This document shows positions 42,977-51,943 of a DNA stretch of 56,823 nt, piece after piece. Below the pieces are notes generated by a model. It was not told where the DNA came from. It did no database searches and worked only from the letters and a program-made list of their open reading frames with translations. Position numbers and translations under genes: made by a program. The number at the start of each line of letters is the position of its first letter. Position 1 is the first letter of the stretch. Source of the stretch: Bacillota bacterium (lineage in GTDB: Bacteria > Bacillota > UBA994 > UBA5500); assembly GCA_012735505.1 (NCBI GenBank), contig JAAYHE010000054.1, positions 1-56,823 on the forward strand. The letters are read 5' to 3'.

Positions 42977-43006
42977 TTGCTTGGGCTTGGATGCTTGTGG
43001 TATACT
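42977..43006 (+). promoter_or_regulatory. Sigma-A promoter for rpsB
   Basis: TTGCTT at 42977-42982 and TATACT at 43001-43006 with an 18-nt spacer. Transcription would start near 43013 and give a leader of about 117 nt. Confidence 0.7.
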
Positions 43007-43012
43007 ACCAAG

Positions 43013-43129
43013 TGGTGTTCAACACACACGCTCTTTGACGGTTGGAGGGGTGCCTACTTTAGAGGGTAGGTCTTGCAACCGGATGAGAAGGGCGGAGGTA
43101 ATTAACCAGGGAGAGGAGGTGACACAGCC
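43013..43129 (+). promoter_or_regulatory. Structured 5' leader of rpsB
   Basis: Two nested stems can be drawn: GGTTG (43040-43044) with CAACC (43076-43080), enclosing CCTAC (43053-43057) with GTAGG (43066-43070). The leader ends with a strong GAGAGGAGGTG site. Ribosomal protein S2 represses its own operon in several bacteria by binding the leader, so this may be an S2 autoregulatory element; no Rfam match has been checked. Confidence 0.5.
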
Positions 43130-43828
43130 GTGGCAATTGTTTCTATGAAGCAACTACTTGAGGCTGGTGTCCATTTCGGTCATCAAACTCGGCGTTGGAA
43201 TCCCAAGATGGCGCCCTATATTTTCACGGAACGTAATGGCATTTACATCATCGACTTGCAGAAAACAGTACGCATGATTGATGAAGCCTATAATTTCGTG
43301 AAAGAGTTAGTGGCTTCGGGTAAGAGCATCCTGTTTGTTGGTACTAAGAAACAAGCGCAAGAAGCAGTGCAGGAAGAAGCCGAGCGTTGTGGCATGTTCT
43401 ATGTCAATCAACGTTGGCTGGGTGGTACGCTGACCAACTTTCAAACAATAAAGCGCCGTATTGCTCGGTTACACGAGCTTAAGCAGATGGAAGAAGACGG
43501 CATGTTTGAAGTACTGCCTAAGAAAGAAGTTATCCGGCTACGCCATGAACTCGAGAAATTAGAGAAGTTCCTCGGTGGCATCAAAGAGATGCACGAGTTA
43601 CCGGGAGCTATATTTGTTATCGACCCGCGCAAGGAACGGATCGCTGTTGCTGAAGCACGCAAACTGGGTATCCCAATCATAGCTATCGTCGATACCAACT
43701 GCGATCCAGATGAGATTGATGTTATCATTCCGGGTAACGATGACGCTATACGCGCCGTCCGCCTGCTAAGTGCTACTATTGCAGATGCTGTACTAGAAGC
43801 TAAGCAGGGCGAGCAGACCGCTGAGTAG
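43130..43828 (+). CDS. rpsB: 30S ribosomal protein S2
   Basis: A 232-residue ribosomal protein with the S2 signature blocks [37 protein letters not shown] and [16 protein letters not shown] start follows GGAGGTG. rpsB-tsf-pyrH-frr is the standard order. Confidence 0.98.
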   Translation: MAIVSMKQLLEAGVHFGHQTRRWNPKMAPYIFTERNGIYIIDLQKTVRMIDEAYNFVKELVASGKSILFVGTKKQAQEAVQEEAERCGMFYVNQRWLGGTLTNFQTIKRRIARLHELKQMEEDGMFEVLPKKEVIRLRHELEKLEKFLGGIKEMHELPGAIFVIDPRKERIAVAEARKLGIPIIAIVDTNCDPDEIDVIIPGNDDAIRAVRLLSATIADAVLEAKQGEQTAE

Positions 43829-43841
43829 TACGATAGGTGTG

Positions 43842-43885
43842 GGGTAAGGGTGCAAGGGTAATTCCCTTACATTCTTACCCTTTTT
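43842..43885 (+). terminator. Terminator/attenuator between rpsB and tsf
   Basis: GGGTAAG (43842-43848) pairs with CTTACCC (43874-43880), with an inner AAGGG/CCCTT stem (43854-43858/43864-43868), followed by TTTTT. It probably lowers tsf expression relative to rpsB. Confidence 0.75.
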
Positions 43886-43909
43886 AACATAACAATGAGG
43901 AGGGAAAAC

Positions 43910-44560
43910 ATGGCTGAAATTACAGCAGCTCTAGTTAAAGAATTGCGTGAGCGTACCGGGGCAGGCATGATGGACTGCAAAAAGGCTCTGGTTGAAAAGA
44001 ATGGTGACATTGAAGCTGCTATCGAATATCTGCGCGAAAAAGGTTTAGCTGCTGCGGCTAAGAAGGCTGGTCGCATTGCCTCTGAAGGCTTGGTTGACGC
44101 CTACATCCATGCCGGGGGCAAAATTGGAGTCCTTATTGAGGTCAACTGCGAAACCGACTTTGTTGCCAAAACCGACGAGTTCCGGCGGCTGGTTCGCGAC
44201 CTAGCTATGCACATTGCAGCGCAGAACCCGACTTACGTATCGGAAGATGAGGTTCCCGAAGAAGTGGTCAACAAAGAAAAGGAAATTTTGCGCGCACAAG
44301 CCCTCAATGAGGGTAAGCCTGAGAAGATTGTTGATAAGATGGTAGAAGGCCGTCTCCAAAAGTTTTTTGCCGAAGTCTGTCTTCTAAATCAACCCTTCGT
44401 ACGCGATCCAGACATTACTGTCGGTCAGCTAATCACCAATAAAATTGCTTCCATTGGGGAAAACATCAACGTGCGCCGTTTCCAACGTTTTGTGTTAGGC
44501 GAGGGGCTAGAGAAGCGGGTTCATGATCTTGCTGCCGAAATAGAAGCTTTAAAGAAGTAG
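43910..44560 (+). CDS. tsf: Elongation factor Ts
   Basis: A 216-residue nucleotide-exchange factor for EF-Tu. The N-terminal UBA-like domain has [20 protein letters not shown]; the core has [20 protein letters not shown]. The C terminus is of the short form. ATG 43910 follows GAGGAGGG. Confidence 0.97.
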   Translation: MAEITAALVKELRERTGAGMMDCKKALVEKNGDIEAAIEYLREKGLAAAAKKAGRIASEGLVDAYIHAGGKIGVLIEVNCETDFVAKTDEFRRLVRDLAMHIAAQNPTYVSEDEVPEEVVNKEKEILRAQALNEGKPEKIVDKMVEGRLQKFFAEVCLLNQPFVRDPDITVGQLITNKIASIGENINVRRFQRFVLGEGLEKRVHDLAAEIEALKK

Positions 44561-44575
44561 CTAACCAGTATGGGG

Positions 44576-44605
44576 AGAGAGGAACACTGCGGTGTTCCTC
44601 TTTTT
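44576..44605 (+). terminator. Intrinsic terminator after tsf
   Basis: AGAGGAACAC (44578-44587) pairs perfectly with GTGTTCCTCT (44592-44601) around a four-base loop, and T residues continue to 44605. This ends the rpsB-tsf unit. Confidence 0.9.
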
Positions 44606-44626
44606 GCAAGAATCGCGTATTTGTGT

Positions 44627-44650
44627 AGACTAAAGACAGGAATTTAGTCT
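44627..44650 (+). other. Inverted repeat upstream of pyrH
   Basis: AGACTAAA (44627-44634) and TTTAGTCT (44643-44650) form a perfect 8-bp palindrome with an eight-base centre, 35 bases before the pyrH start. It could be an operator or a leader hairpin; no known factor is recognised. Confidence 0.5.
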
Positions 44651-44684
44651 TAAGCAGGCGAAATATTAGACGGAGGTTATTGCC

Positions 44685-45410
44685 ATGGATAGGCCAAAAT
44701 ATAGACGTATAGTACTCAAATTGAGTGGAGAAGCCTTGGCTGGAGATCAAGGCTATGGCATCGACGCCGAGGTAGTGCAGGACATCGCTGAACAGGTGCA
44801 AGAAATAGTAGATATGGGGGTACAAGTCGCCATTGTGGTTGGTGGTGGCAATATTTGGCGGGGAGTAGCTGGTAGCAAGGCAGGCATTGACCGTACGACT
44901 GCCGATTACATGGGTATGTTGGCTACCGTGCTCAACGCTTTGGCGCTGCAAGATTGCCTAGAAAAGCTGGGTGTTCCTACTAGAGTGCAGACCGCGATCG
45001 AGATGCGGGAAGTGGCAGAACCCTATATCCGGCGCAAAGCCACTAGCCATTTAGACCATGGACGCGTTGTAATTTTTGCAGCCGGCACTGGCAACCCCTA
45101 TTTTACTACTGATACGACTGCAGCCTTGCGAGCTGCTGAGATTGATGCCGATGTCATCTTGTTGGCCAAAGGAACGGTAGACGGTGTCTATGATGCCGAT
45201 CCCAAGTTAGCGCCCGATGCTAAAATGTTTAAACGCTTAACTTATCTAGAGGTGCTACAGCGGGGCTTGAAAGTTATGGATGCCACGGCTACCTCTCTGT
45301 GCATGGACAATGGCATTCCTTTGATAGTTTTTGGTTTGGCTACCCGTGGGAATATCCGCCGTGCTCTTTTAGGAGAAGATATTGGAACATATGTTGGGGA
45401 GGAATTCTAA
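44685..45410 (+). CDS. pyrH: Uridylate kinase
   Basis: A 241-residue hexameric UMP kinase of the amino acid kinase fold. Motifs: [51 protein letters not shown] and [10 protein letters not shown]. It makes UDP for nucleotide and cell wall synthesis. ACGGAGG precedes the ATG; its TAA overlaps the frr ATG. Confidence 0.97.
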   Translation: MDRPKYRRIVLKLSGEALAGDQGYGIDAEVVQDIAEQVQEIVDMGVQVAIVVGGGNIWRGVAGSKAGIDRTTADYMGMLATVLNALALQDCLEKLGVPTRVQTAIEMREVAEPYIRRKATSHLDHGRVVIFAAGTGNPYFTTDTTAALRAAEIDADVILLAKGTVDGVYDADPKLAPDAKMFKRLTYLEVLQRGLKVMDATATSLCMDNGIPLIVFGLATRGNIRRALLGEDIGTYVGEEF

Positions 45411-45967
45411 TGGTACAAGATCTACTTCAGGATGCAACTAGCAGGATGGAGAAGAGTATTGGTGCTTTGCAGAAAGATCTAGCTTCCTTGCGAGCTGGCA
45501 GGGCTACGCCAGCACTACTGGATAAAGTCCTCGTAGATTACTATGGCGTTCCAACTCCTATCAATCAGATGGCGTCGGTTAGTGTACCCGAGCCACGTAC
45601 CCTTGCTATCCAGCCGTGGGATAAAGGGGTAATAAAAGACATCGAGAAAGCGATTCTGAAATCAGACTTAGGCCTAACCCCTGTTTCTGATGGAACTGTC
45701 ATCAGGCTTCCTATCCCGGCTATGACCGAGGAGCGTCGGCGAGAGTTGGTCAAGACAGTGCGCAAGAAAGGTGAAGACTGTAAGGTTGCTATTCGCAATA
45801 TTCGTCGGGAGACCAACGACGTCTTGAAAGAGATGGAAAAAGCAGGAGAAATTTCCGAAGACGAGTTGAAGCGTAGCCAAGAAGAGGTGCAAAAAATAAC
45901 CGACAAGCATATCAAGCAGGTTGACGACGTGGTTACAGCAAAGGAAAAGGAGATTATGGAGGTTTAG
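45410..45967 (+). CDS. frr: Ribosome recycling factor
   Basis: A 185-residue factor that splits post-termination ribosomes with EF-G. Motifs: LRAGRATPALLDKVLVDYYG, RTLAIQPWDKG and RRRELVKTVRKKGEDCKVAI followed by RNIRR. Length is standard. ATG 45410 follows GGGGAGG. Confidence 0.97.
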   Translation: MVQDLLQDATSRMEKSIGALQKDLASLRAGRATPALLDKVLVDYYGVPTPINQMASVSVPEPRTLAIQPWDKGVIKDIEKAILKSDLGLTPVSDGTVIRLPIPAMTEERRRELVKTVRKKGEDCKVAIRNIRRETNDVLKEMEKAGEISEDELKRSQEEVQKITDKHIKQVDDVVTAKEKEIMEV

Positions 45968-46168
45968 ATGAAGCCAAGTTCCTTACTAGGCTTAACTTTA
46001 GAGGCCGCAAAAGCCATTTTGTTAAAGCAAGGCTTTACGGTGCAAGTGGAAACTACAGGGTGTCTCGAGTCGCTTGAATCGACAGCAAGGGTAGTGCGTG
46101 CAAACCAGACGGGCTCTTGTTTTCAGCTCACAGTTGTACACCCACCTACACTACAGCTTGACTCCTAA
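45968..46168 (+). CDS. Small PASTA-like protein
   Basis: A 66-residue protein resembling one PASTA repeat (LLGLTLEAAKAILLKQGFTV at residues 6-25, then RVVRANQTGSCFQLTVV). It has no signal peptide or membrane helix and has two Cys. PASTA repeats normally sit outside the cell on PrkC/PBP proteins; a free cytoplasmic one is unusual. The ATG follows the frr stop directly and GGAGG lies in the frr end. Function unknown. Confidence 0.65.
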   Translation: MKPSSLLGLTLEAAKAILLKQGFTVQVETTGCLESLESTARVVRANQTGSCFQLTVVHPPTLQLDS

Positions 46169-46176
46169 TATGGGCT

Positions 46177-46197
46177 GCCCCCTGATGCCTAGGGGGC
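46177..46197 (+). other. Hairpin between the PASTA-like gene and uppS
   Basis: GCCCCCT (46177-46183) pairs with AGGGGGC (46191-46197) around a seven-base loop, followed by GATTTGTT. A weak terminator or attenuator shape. Confidence 0.5.
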
Positions 46198-46222
46198 GAT
46201 TTGTTATGGAAGGTGATTTCTC

Positions 46223-46969
46223 ATGCTTGATAAAGGTTCGTCTGGTTTGCCAAGACATATAGCTATTGTGATGGACGGAAATGGCCGCTGGGCCCAGTTG
46301 CGTGGCCTACCCCGGATGGCTGGCCATCGGCAAGGGGCCGAAAATATGCGGTCTATTATTGAAGAATGCCTAGAGTTGGGCATTAGCTTTCTTACACTGT
46401 ATGCTTTTTCCACAGAAAATTGGAAAAGGCCAGCAGAAGAAGTAGAGTACTTGATGAGCTTGCCAGGCAGATTCTATGAGCGGGAGCGCCACCTGTTGCA
46501 CCAATATCAAGTACGCGTAATTGCTATCGGCAATCTAGACGAGATTCCGGCGGACACAAAGGAAGTAATCGAAAGAATGCAAGCTGAAACGGCTGCTTAC
46601 CGCCGCTTGACGCTCTTGTTAGCTTTTAACTACGGCGGTAGAGCTGAAATAGCTATGGCAGCCGAGCGTCTGGCCGTTAAATGGCAGGCGGGTGAATTAG
46701 AGACTATCACAGAAGAGGATGTCGCCAACTCCCTATATACAGCTGGTTTTCCAGATCCAGACTTGCTCATTCGGTGCGGTAATGAAATGCGTTTAAGTAA
46801 TTTCTTGCTTTGGCAGAGCGCTTACGCCGAGTTGTATTTTTCTGAAAAACTCTGGCCCGACTTTAAAGGACCAGATTTGCGCCGAGCAGTTGCTGTTTAT
46901 TTGCAGCGGGAGCGTCGTTTTGGAGGCCTGACGTTAAATTCTGCAAGTCAGCAGGAGGAAGAAGTATAA
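46223..46969 (+). CDS. uppS: Isoprenyl (undecaprenyl diphosphate) synthase
   Basis: A 248-residue cis-prenyltransferase making the C55 lipid carrier for the cell wall. Motifs: IAIVMDGNGRWAQLRGLPR (catalytic Asp), GHRQGAENMR, LTLYAFSTENWKRP and DLLIRCGNEMRLSNFLLWQ (family usually RTGGE.R; here RCGNEMR). A GGAAGGTGA site precedes the ATG. Its last base overlaps the cdsA start. Confidence 0.96.
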   Translation: MLDKGSSGLPRHIAIVMDGNGRWAQLRGLPRMAGHRQGAENMRSIIEECLELGISFLTLYAFSTENWKRPAEEVEYLMSLPGRFYERERHLLHQYQVRVIAIGNLDEIPADTKEVIERMQAETAAYRRLTLLLAFNYGGRAEIAMAAERLAVKWQAGELETITEEDVANSLYTAGFPDPDLLIRCGNEMRLSNFLLWQSAYAELYFSEKLWPDFKGPDLRRAVAVYLQRERRFGGLTLNSASQQEEEV

Positions 46970-47766
46970 TGCTACGCCAGAGAATTGCTAGTGCAATTGT
47001 GGCCGTTCCACTTGTGCTTTGGTCCGTATATACTGGCGGTTGGCCGTTTATGTTGGTGTTATCTGGCCTCGCCATTATCGGTTGGAAGGAAATCCAGGCA
47101 ATGCAGTCGGAACCAGATAGCATCCTAACCTGGCTAGGAGGATTATTCTTAATAGTTGTTTTGTATGTGGCCTGGCGATGGCCAGAGTATGTTTTAGCAT
47201 CGCTGACATTTGCAGTCTTTAGCCTGTTAGTCACCTTGCTCTGGCGGTACGATAGCAAGCGGTGGCAAACAGTTTCCCATTCTGTATCTTCCTTTTGCTA
47301 TCTAAGCTTGCCATTAGTACATCTGATTTGGCTTGGCAACTTGCCTGGGGGCTGGCGTTGGTTAATTTTGCTCCTAGTTTGTGTTTGGTGCTATGATTCT
47401 TTCGCCTATTTTGTTGGCAACCTTTGCGGGCGGCGTAAGCTCTGGAAGCGAATTTCGCCAAATAAATCATTGGAAGGGGTTGGCGGTGGCCTAACGGGTA
47501 GTGCTCTAGCCGCGACTCTGTTATTGGCTTGGCTCTTGCCTGAGCTAGGTTGGTTGCGGTTGTTGGCCTTCTCTCTACCCTTTGGTATTGGGGTAGGAAT
47601 ATTAGCCCAAACTGGTGATTTGCTTGAATCGGCCCTAAAACGAACCTTCGCCATCAAAGATTCGGGTCAGTTTTTACCTGGCCATGGTGGTCTGCTCGAT
47701 AGAGTGGACTCTATTCTATTTACTACTCCTTTTGTCTATTACTTCTTGAAACTGCTGATCATTTGA
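46969..47766 (+). CDS. cdsA: Phosphatidate cytidylyltransferase
   Basis: A 265-residue integral membrane enzyme making CDP-diacylglycerol, with about seven membrane helices. The C-terminal signature is KDSGQFLPGHGGLLDRVDSI, and WCYDSFAYFVGNLCGRRKL is the other family block. AGGAGGAAG precedes the ATG; it overlaps the uppS stop by one base. Confidence 0.95.
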   Translation: MLRQRIASAIVAVPLVLWSVYTGGWPFMLVLSGLAIIGWKEIQAMQSEPDSILTWLGGLFLIVVLYVAWRWPEYVLASLTFAVFSLLVTLLWRYDSKRWQTVSHSVSSFCYLSLPLVHLIWLGNLPGGWRWLILLLVCVWCYDSFAYFVGNLCGRRKLWKRISPNKSLEGVGGGLTGSALAATLLLAWLLPELGWLRLLAFSLPFGIGVGILAQTGDLLESALKRTFAIKDSGQFLPGHGGLLDRVDSILFTTPFVYYFLKLLII

Positions 47767-47782
47767 TGAGGAGGCAAGGTAG

Positions 47783-48922
47783 ATGCGCAAGAAAATTGCC
47801 GTCCTAGGTAGTACTGGCTCTGTCGGTAGACAAGCGTTAGCTGTGGCCGAGTTCTTGGGGCTAGAGGTAGTAGGGCTGGTTGCCGGGAGTAATAGCGCCC
47901 TCCTCGCCGAGCAAATAGAGAAATATCGCCCGTCATGGGCTGTATTGGCGCACGGAAGTCCCTTTACAGCTCCTGCAGCGACTCAACTAGCTTATGGTAG
48001 CGAAGCTGTGGCCGAATACTCCAGCAATCATGGAGCAGATATTGTCGTAGCTGCCATTTCCGGTGTAGCTGGTCTTGTCCCTACCTGGCGAGCAGTCTCG
48101 ACTGGAGTCACGGTTGCCTTAGCTAACAAAGAATCTTTAGTGACGGCCGGAACATTAATCATGCAGGCGGCTGCCGAGTCAGGTGCTAAGATAATTCCCA
48201 TAGATAGTGAACATGCGGCTATTTGGCAATGTCTACAGGGGGTAAAGGCTACCGAAATAAGTCGCTTAATTTTGACTGCATCTGGTGGCCCCTTCCGCGC
48301 CTGGCCACGGGACCAATTAGAGAAGGTGACTATAGAGGATGCGCTAGCGCATCCGACCTGGAGCATGGGGAAAAAGATAACTATTGACTCTGCCACTCTC
48401 ATGAACAAAGGTTTAGAGGTAATTGAGGCCCATTGGTTGTTTGGGGTTGATTATGAGAAAATAGAGGTAGTTATCCATCCGGAAAGCATAGTTCATTCTT
48501 GCGTTGAACTAGTTGACGGCTCGATTTTAGCCCAGTTGGCGCACCCCGATATGCGAATGCCCATTCAACAGGCCTTGACTTATCCAGAGCGCCAATATGC
48601 GCCTTGGCCTCGCTTAAGCTTAGCGGAAATCGGGAGCCTCACTTTTTCTCAACCACGTTATCATGATTTTCCTTGCCTTAAATTAGCTGTGGAGGCTGGG
48701 AGGGCAGGTGGCAGTTATCCCGTGGTTCTTAACGCTGCTAATGAGGTAGCAGTGCAAGCCTTTCTGGCTGGAGAAATTAGTTTTGTTGCAATAGCCAAGC
48801 TAGTTGCCGCTACGCTGGACCAGCACAGGCAGCAAGCTGTATCCGATATACAGGCAGTAATGCAGGTGGACCAAGAGGCAAGACGCTTAGCTCGACGATT
48901 AAAAGGCAAAATCGCATCGTAA
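47783..48922 (+). CDS. dxr: 1-deoxy-D-xylulose 5-phosphate reductoisomerase
   Basis: A 379-residue enzyme of the MEP isoprenoid pathway. Motifs: VLGSTGSVGRQALAV (NADPH binding), LANKESLVTAG, IPIDSEHAAIWQCLQG (metal ligands), ILTASGGPFR, HPTWSMGKKITIDSATLMNK and the later VIHPESIVHS. With ispG downstream, two MEP-pathway steps flank rseP. GAGGAGGC precedes the ATG. Confidence 0.97.
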   Translation: MRKKIAVLGSTGSVGRQALAVAEFLGLEVVGLVAGSNSALLAEQIEKYRPSWAVLAHGSPFTAPAATQLAYGSEAVAEYSSNHGADIVVAAISGVAGLVPTWRAVSTGVTVALANKESLVTAGTLIMQAAAESGAKIIPIDSEHAAIWQCLQGVKATEISRLILTASGGPFRAWPRDQLEKVTIEDALAHPTWSMGKKITIDSATLMNKGLEVIEAHWLFGVDYEKIEVVIHPESIVHSCVELVDGSILAQLAHPDMRMPIQQALTYPERQYAPWPRLSLAEIGSLTFSQPRYHDFPCLKLAVEAGRAGGSYPVVLNAANEVAVQAFLAGEISFVAIAKLVAATLDQHRQQAVSDIQAVMQVDQEARRLARRLKGKIAS

Positions 48923-49015
48923 CAAGGGGCAACTAGCTAGAGTTCGCAGCATAAGTTTTTACAGGTTATAGTTAGTTTAGCTTTTGGCAATACCCACTAT
49001 AGGTAGGTGATTAGG

Positions 49016-50041
49016 ATGACATTCTTGATAGCTGTTCTTATGATCGGCGTGCTGGTATTTGCCCACGAGTTAGGTCATTTCCTAGCAGCTAAGGCCAACG
49101 GCATTTTAGTGCTCGAATTTGCTGTTGGTATGGGTCCACTTATTTTTTCACGCCAGATCGGAGAGACTCGCTATTCATTGCGTTTGCTACCAATAGGTGG
49201 GTTTGCCCGTATGGCCGGTGAGGACTATGACGAAGCTGATAACCTGGTTCCAGACGATCGACGCTTCGACAAGAAACCCATTTATGCCCGAGCTCTAGTT
49301 AGTGTGGCCGGTCCACTGACAAATTTTTTGGTGGCCATCATCATCTTTGCCATTCTTTTTATGTTTGTCGGAGTACCGTCGCAGCTACCCCTAGTAGGCA
49401 CTGTGGCGACTGGGTGGCCTGCAGCCGAGGCAGGCTTGCAGGAAGGTGACAGAATTATTAGCATTAATGGGGTAGATATTAACAATTGGCAGGATGTCCA
49501 GAAGGAAATTGCTGCTCACCCCAACCAGACGCTTGATCTGCTTGTGGAAAGAGGAGGAAGGCAGTCAACCTTACAAGTAACGCCTCGAGTTGACCCTGAA
49601 AGCGGTAGGGTCCAAATTGGTATTGGCCCTACTATACAACGGCTAAGTTTTTTGGGGGCAATCAGCATGGGCTGGCAGGAAACGGTGTGGTTTACCCAGC
49701 AAATTATCACTATCCTAGTCAACATGGCGACGGGACGAATACCTGCTGAGGGCGCTGGCCCTATTGGCATGATCATCATGGTTGGGCAAGTAGCACAGAC
49801 GGGGCTGCTTAACCTTCTTACCTTTGCGGCAGTAATCAGTATTCAGTTGGGTATTTTTAACTTGTTACCCATTCCTGCCCTTGATGGTAGCCGCCTAGTT
49901 TTCCTTGCCTTAGAAGCCATTCGCGGCAAGCCTGTTGACCCGGAAAAGGAGAGTTTCGTCCATTTTGTAGGCTTTATTATTTTGATGGCTTTTATGGTGC
50001 TGGTGACATTCAAGGATTTACAGCGTCTAGATCTTTTCTAG
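49016..50041 (+). CDS. rseP: RIP metalloprotease RseP/RasP
   Basis: A 341-residue site-2 protease. The zinc motif HELGH is in the first membrane helix (FAHELGHFLAAKANG), followed by a PDZ domain (about residues 110-190, with GLQEGDRIISINGVDI) and the C-terminal motif NLLPIPALDGSRLVF with its Asp ligand. About four membrane helices. ATG 49016 follows AGGTAGGTGA; GTG 49007 lies within that site. Confidence 0.95.
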   Translation: MTFLIAVLMIGVLVFAHELGHFLAAKANGILVLEFAVGMGPLIFSRQIGETRYSLRLLPIGGFARMAGEDYDEADNLVPDDRRFDKKPIYARALVSVAGPLTNFLVAIIIFAILFMFVGVPSQLPLVGTVATGWPAAEAGLQEGDRIISINGVDINNWQDVQKEIAAHPNQTLDLLVERGGRQSTLQVTPRVDPESGRVQIGIGPTIQRLSFLGAISMGWQETVWFTQQIITILVNMATGRIPAEGAGPIGMIIMVGQVAQTGLLNLLTFAAVISIQLGIFNLLPIPALDGSRLVFLALEAIRGKPVDPEKESFVHFVGFIILMAFMVLVTFKDLQRLDLF

Positions 50042-50065
50042 GTCAACACGAGAGGACGATGCCTT

Positions 50066-51139
50066 GTGACTAGACATGAGACTAATCTCGTTTCCGTAGG
50101 CAATATTGCTATTGGTGGCGGCTCACCTGTTTCGCTACAGTCAATGACTAATACGGATACGCGTAACGTGTCAGGGACTGTCAAGCAAATAGTGCAGTTG
50201 GTTGATGCCGGTTGTGACCTGGTGCGTGTATCTGTGCCTAATCTCGAATCGGTTGAGGCTTTCGCTCAGATAGTGAAAAGGGCTCCGTGCCCCTTGATAG
50301 CTGACGTGCATTTTGATTACCGTTTAGCTATCGGTGCCCTGCAAGCTGGGGCTAGCAAGGTGCGTATCAACCCGGGCAATATCGGTAGTTGGGACCGGGT
50401 GAAGGCCATTATCCGTACTGCGAAAGAATTTGGGGCAGCGATCAGGATCGGGGTCAACAGCGGTTCTTTGCCAAAACACATTTTGGCTAAGCATGGAAAA
50501 CCTACAGCCGCAGCCCTAGTGGAAGCAGGATTAGAGTACTTAGAGGGTTTCTTAGAAGAAGACTTTGATCAGATGGTCTTCTCTTTTAAGTCAAGCAACG
50601 TCTTAACCACTATTCAGGCTTATCGCATGGCTGCCAGGCAGCTGACCTGGCCTTTACATGTTGGTGTAACAGAAGCCGGGACAACCTGGCGCGGCACCAT
50701 TCATTCTAGTGTGGGTATTGGTGCATTGTTGGCCGAGGGTATTGGTGATACAATTCGCGTTTCGTTGACTACCGATCCGGTAGAGGAAGTGAAAGTTGGT
50801 TTAGAGATCTTAAGGGCTCTAGGGCTGCGCCCTCCAGGTATTAGTGTGACAGCGTGCCCAACCTGCTCACGTACGCCAGGCAACTTGATCCAAATGGCGG
50901 AACAATTTGAAAAAAAAGTGGCTGGTCTTGCAGGACAAGCCCGGGTGGCTATCATGGGGTGCGCTGTTAATGGTCCGGGAGAGGCACGTGAAGCTGATCT
51001 AGGTTTAGCGTTAGGTCCGGGGAAGGGGTTAATTTTTGTTCGGGGAGAAATCTTAGAGACAGTGCCTATGGATCAAGCGCTGGAGCGCTTGTATCAAGAG
51101 CTGATCCGTTTTCTTGATCTTGAAAACGAGCTATCGTAG
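50066..51139 (+). CDS. ispG: 4-hydroxy-3-methylbut-2-enyl-diphosphate synthase
   Basis: A 357-residue iron-sulfur enzyme of the MEP pathway. An N-terminal TIM barrel (VSLQSMTNTDTRN, DLVRVSVPN, KVRINPGNIG) and a C-terminal [4Fe-4S] domain with CPTCSRT and MGCAVNGPGEAREADLG supplying the Cys ligands. A GTG start follows GAGAGGACG. Confidence 0.96.
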   Translation: MTRHETNLVSVGNIAIGGGSPVSLQSMTNTDTRNVSGTVKQIVQLVDAGCDLVRVSVPNLESVEAFAQIVKRAPCPLIADVHFDYRLAIGALQAGASKVRINPGNIGSWDRVKAIIRTAKEFGAAIRIGVNSGSLPKHILAKHGKPTAAALVEAGLEYLEGFLEEDFDQMVFSFKSSNVLTTIQAYRMAARQLTWPLHVGVTEAGTTWRGTIHSSVGIGALLAEGIGDTIRVSLTTDPVEEVKVGLEILRALGLRPPGISVTACPTCSRTPGNLIQMAEQFEKKVAGLAGQARVAIMGCAVNGPGEAREADLGLALGPGKGLIFVRGEILETVPMDQALERLYQELIRFLDLENELS

Positions 51140-51151
51140 GGGGCGTTTAAA

Positions 51152-51778
51152 TTGCGTACCATCGCTATCATACCCGCTTATAATGAAGAAAAAACGATAG
51201 GAAATGTGGTAGCAGCTGCTAAGGCTTCTAGCAATATTGAAGCCGTATATGTTGTCAACGATGGATCATGCGATAAAACTAGTCAAGTAGCGCGGGAAGC
51301 TGGCGCCATAGTAATCGAATTGGATAGCAACCGAGGTAAAGGGGCTGCTTTACAGGTAGGCTTGCAGTCGACGGAAAGTGAAGTTATCTTATTCTTGGAC
51401 GCTGATTTAGTCGGCTTAACTACCGAGTTAATAGATGCTTTAGTGCTTCCAGTCTGTAGGGGAGAAGTCGACATGACTTTAGGTGTGTTCGAGGGAGGGC
51501 GCCGTTCTACAGATCTAGCTCAGAAAATCACCCCCTTCCTCACAGGGCAGAGAGCCATACGTCGGGCTGTGCTGCAAGAGCTGCCAAGTATGGATGACCT
51601 TGGCTTTGGTGTTGAGGTGGCTCTCACTCGATATGTTAAGTCGCATGGTGCAGTGTATATTGAAGTCCCCCTTAACGGAGTATCACAAGTAATGAAGGAA
51701 GAGAAATTTGGTTTGTTGGACGGTTTTACTCGCCGGTTACGCATGTATTGGGATATTGTGCGCACGCTAGCCCAATAA
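51152..51778 (+). CDS. Family 2 glycosyltransferase
   Basis: A 208-residue GT-A fold enzyme resembling dolichyl-phosphate/polyprenyl-phosphate sugar transferases: AIIPAYNEEKTIGNVV, VYVVNDGSCDKTSQ and the metal-binding FLDADLVGL. It has no membrane helix. Acceptor and sugar are unknown; its place after uppS-cdsA-dxr-ispG suggests a polyprenyl-phosphate acceptor (inference). TTG start after AGGGGGCG. Confidence 0.85.
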   Translation: MRTIAIIPAYNEEKTIGNVVAAAKASSNIEAVYVVNDGSCDKTSQVAREAGAIVIELDSNRGKGAALQVGLQSTESEVILFLDADLVGLTTELIDALVLPVCRGEVDMTLGVFEGGRRSTDLAQKITPFLTGQRAIRRAVLQELPSMDDLGFGVEVALTRYVKSHGAVYIEVPLNGVSQVMKEEKFGLLDGFTRRLRMYWDIVRTLAQ

Positions 51779-51819
51779 TGCTGATGTTTTCTAGCGCTAA
51801 CTGCCTGCAGCTTCGATGC

Positions 51820-51848
51820 TTGCAGTCGCATGGGCAGTATGGTAGAAT
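51820..51848 (+). promoter_or_regulatory. Sigma-A promoter of the rimP-nusA-infB operon
   Basis: TTGCAG (51820-51825) and TAGAAT (51843-51848) with a 17-nt spacer, giving a leader of about 90 nt before rimP. Confidence 0.7.
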
Positions 51849-51859
51849 ATTGCTGGCAG

Positions 51860-51885
51860 AGAGTGGGGGTTTCCCACTCTTTGCA
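51860..51885 (+). terminator. Terminator-like hairpin in the rimP leader
   Basis: AGAGTGGG (51860-51867), loop GGTTT, CCCACTCT (51873-51880), followed by TTGCATTTATTG. It begins about five bases after the predicted transcription start and may act as an attenuator for the NusA-encoding operon. Confidence 0.55.
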
Positions 51886-51943
51886 TTTATTGTGGAGCAC
51901 TTGCTTGTAAGCGCTCGATGGTAAAGACCAAGGAGATGGTGAA

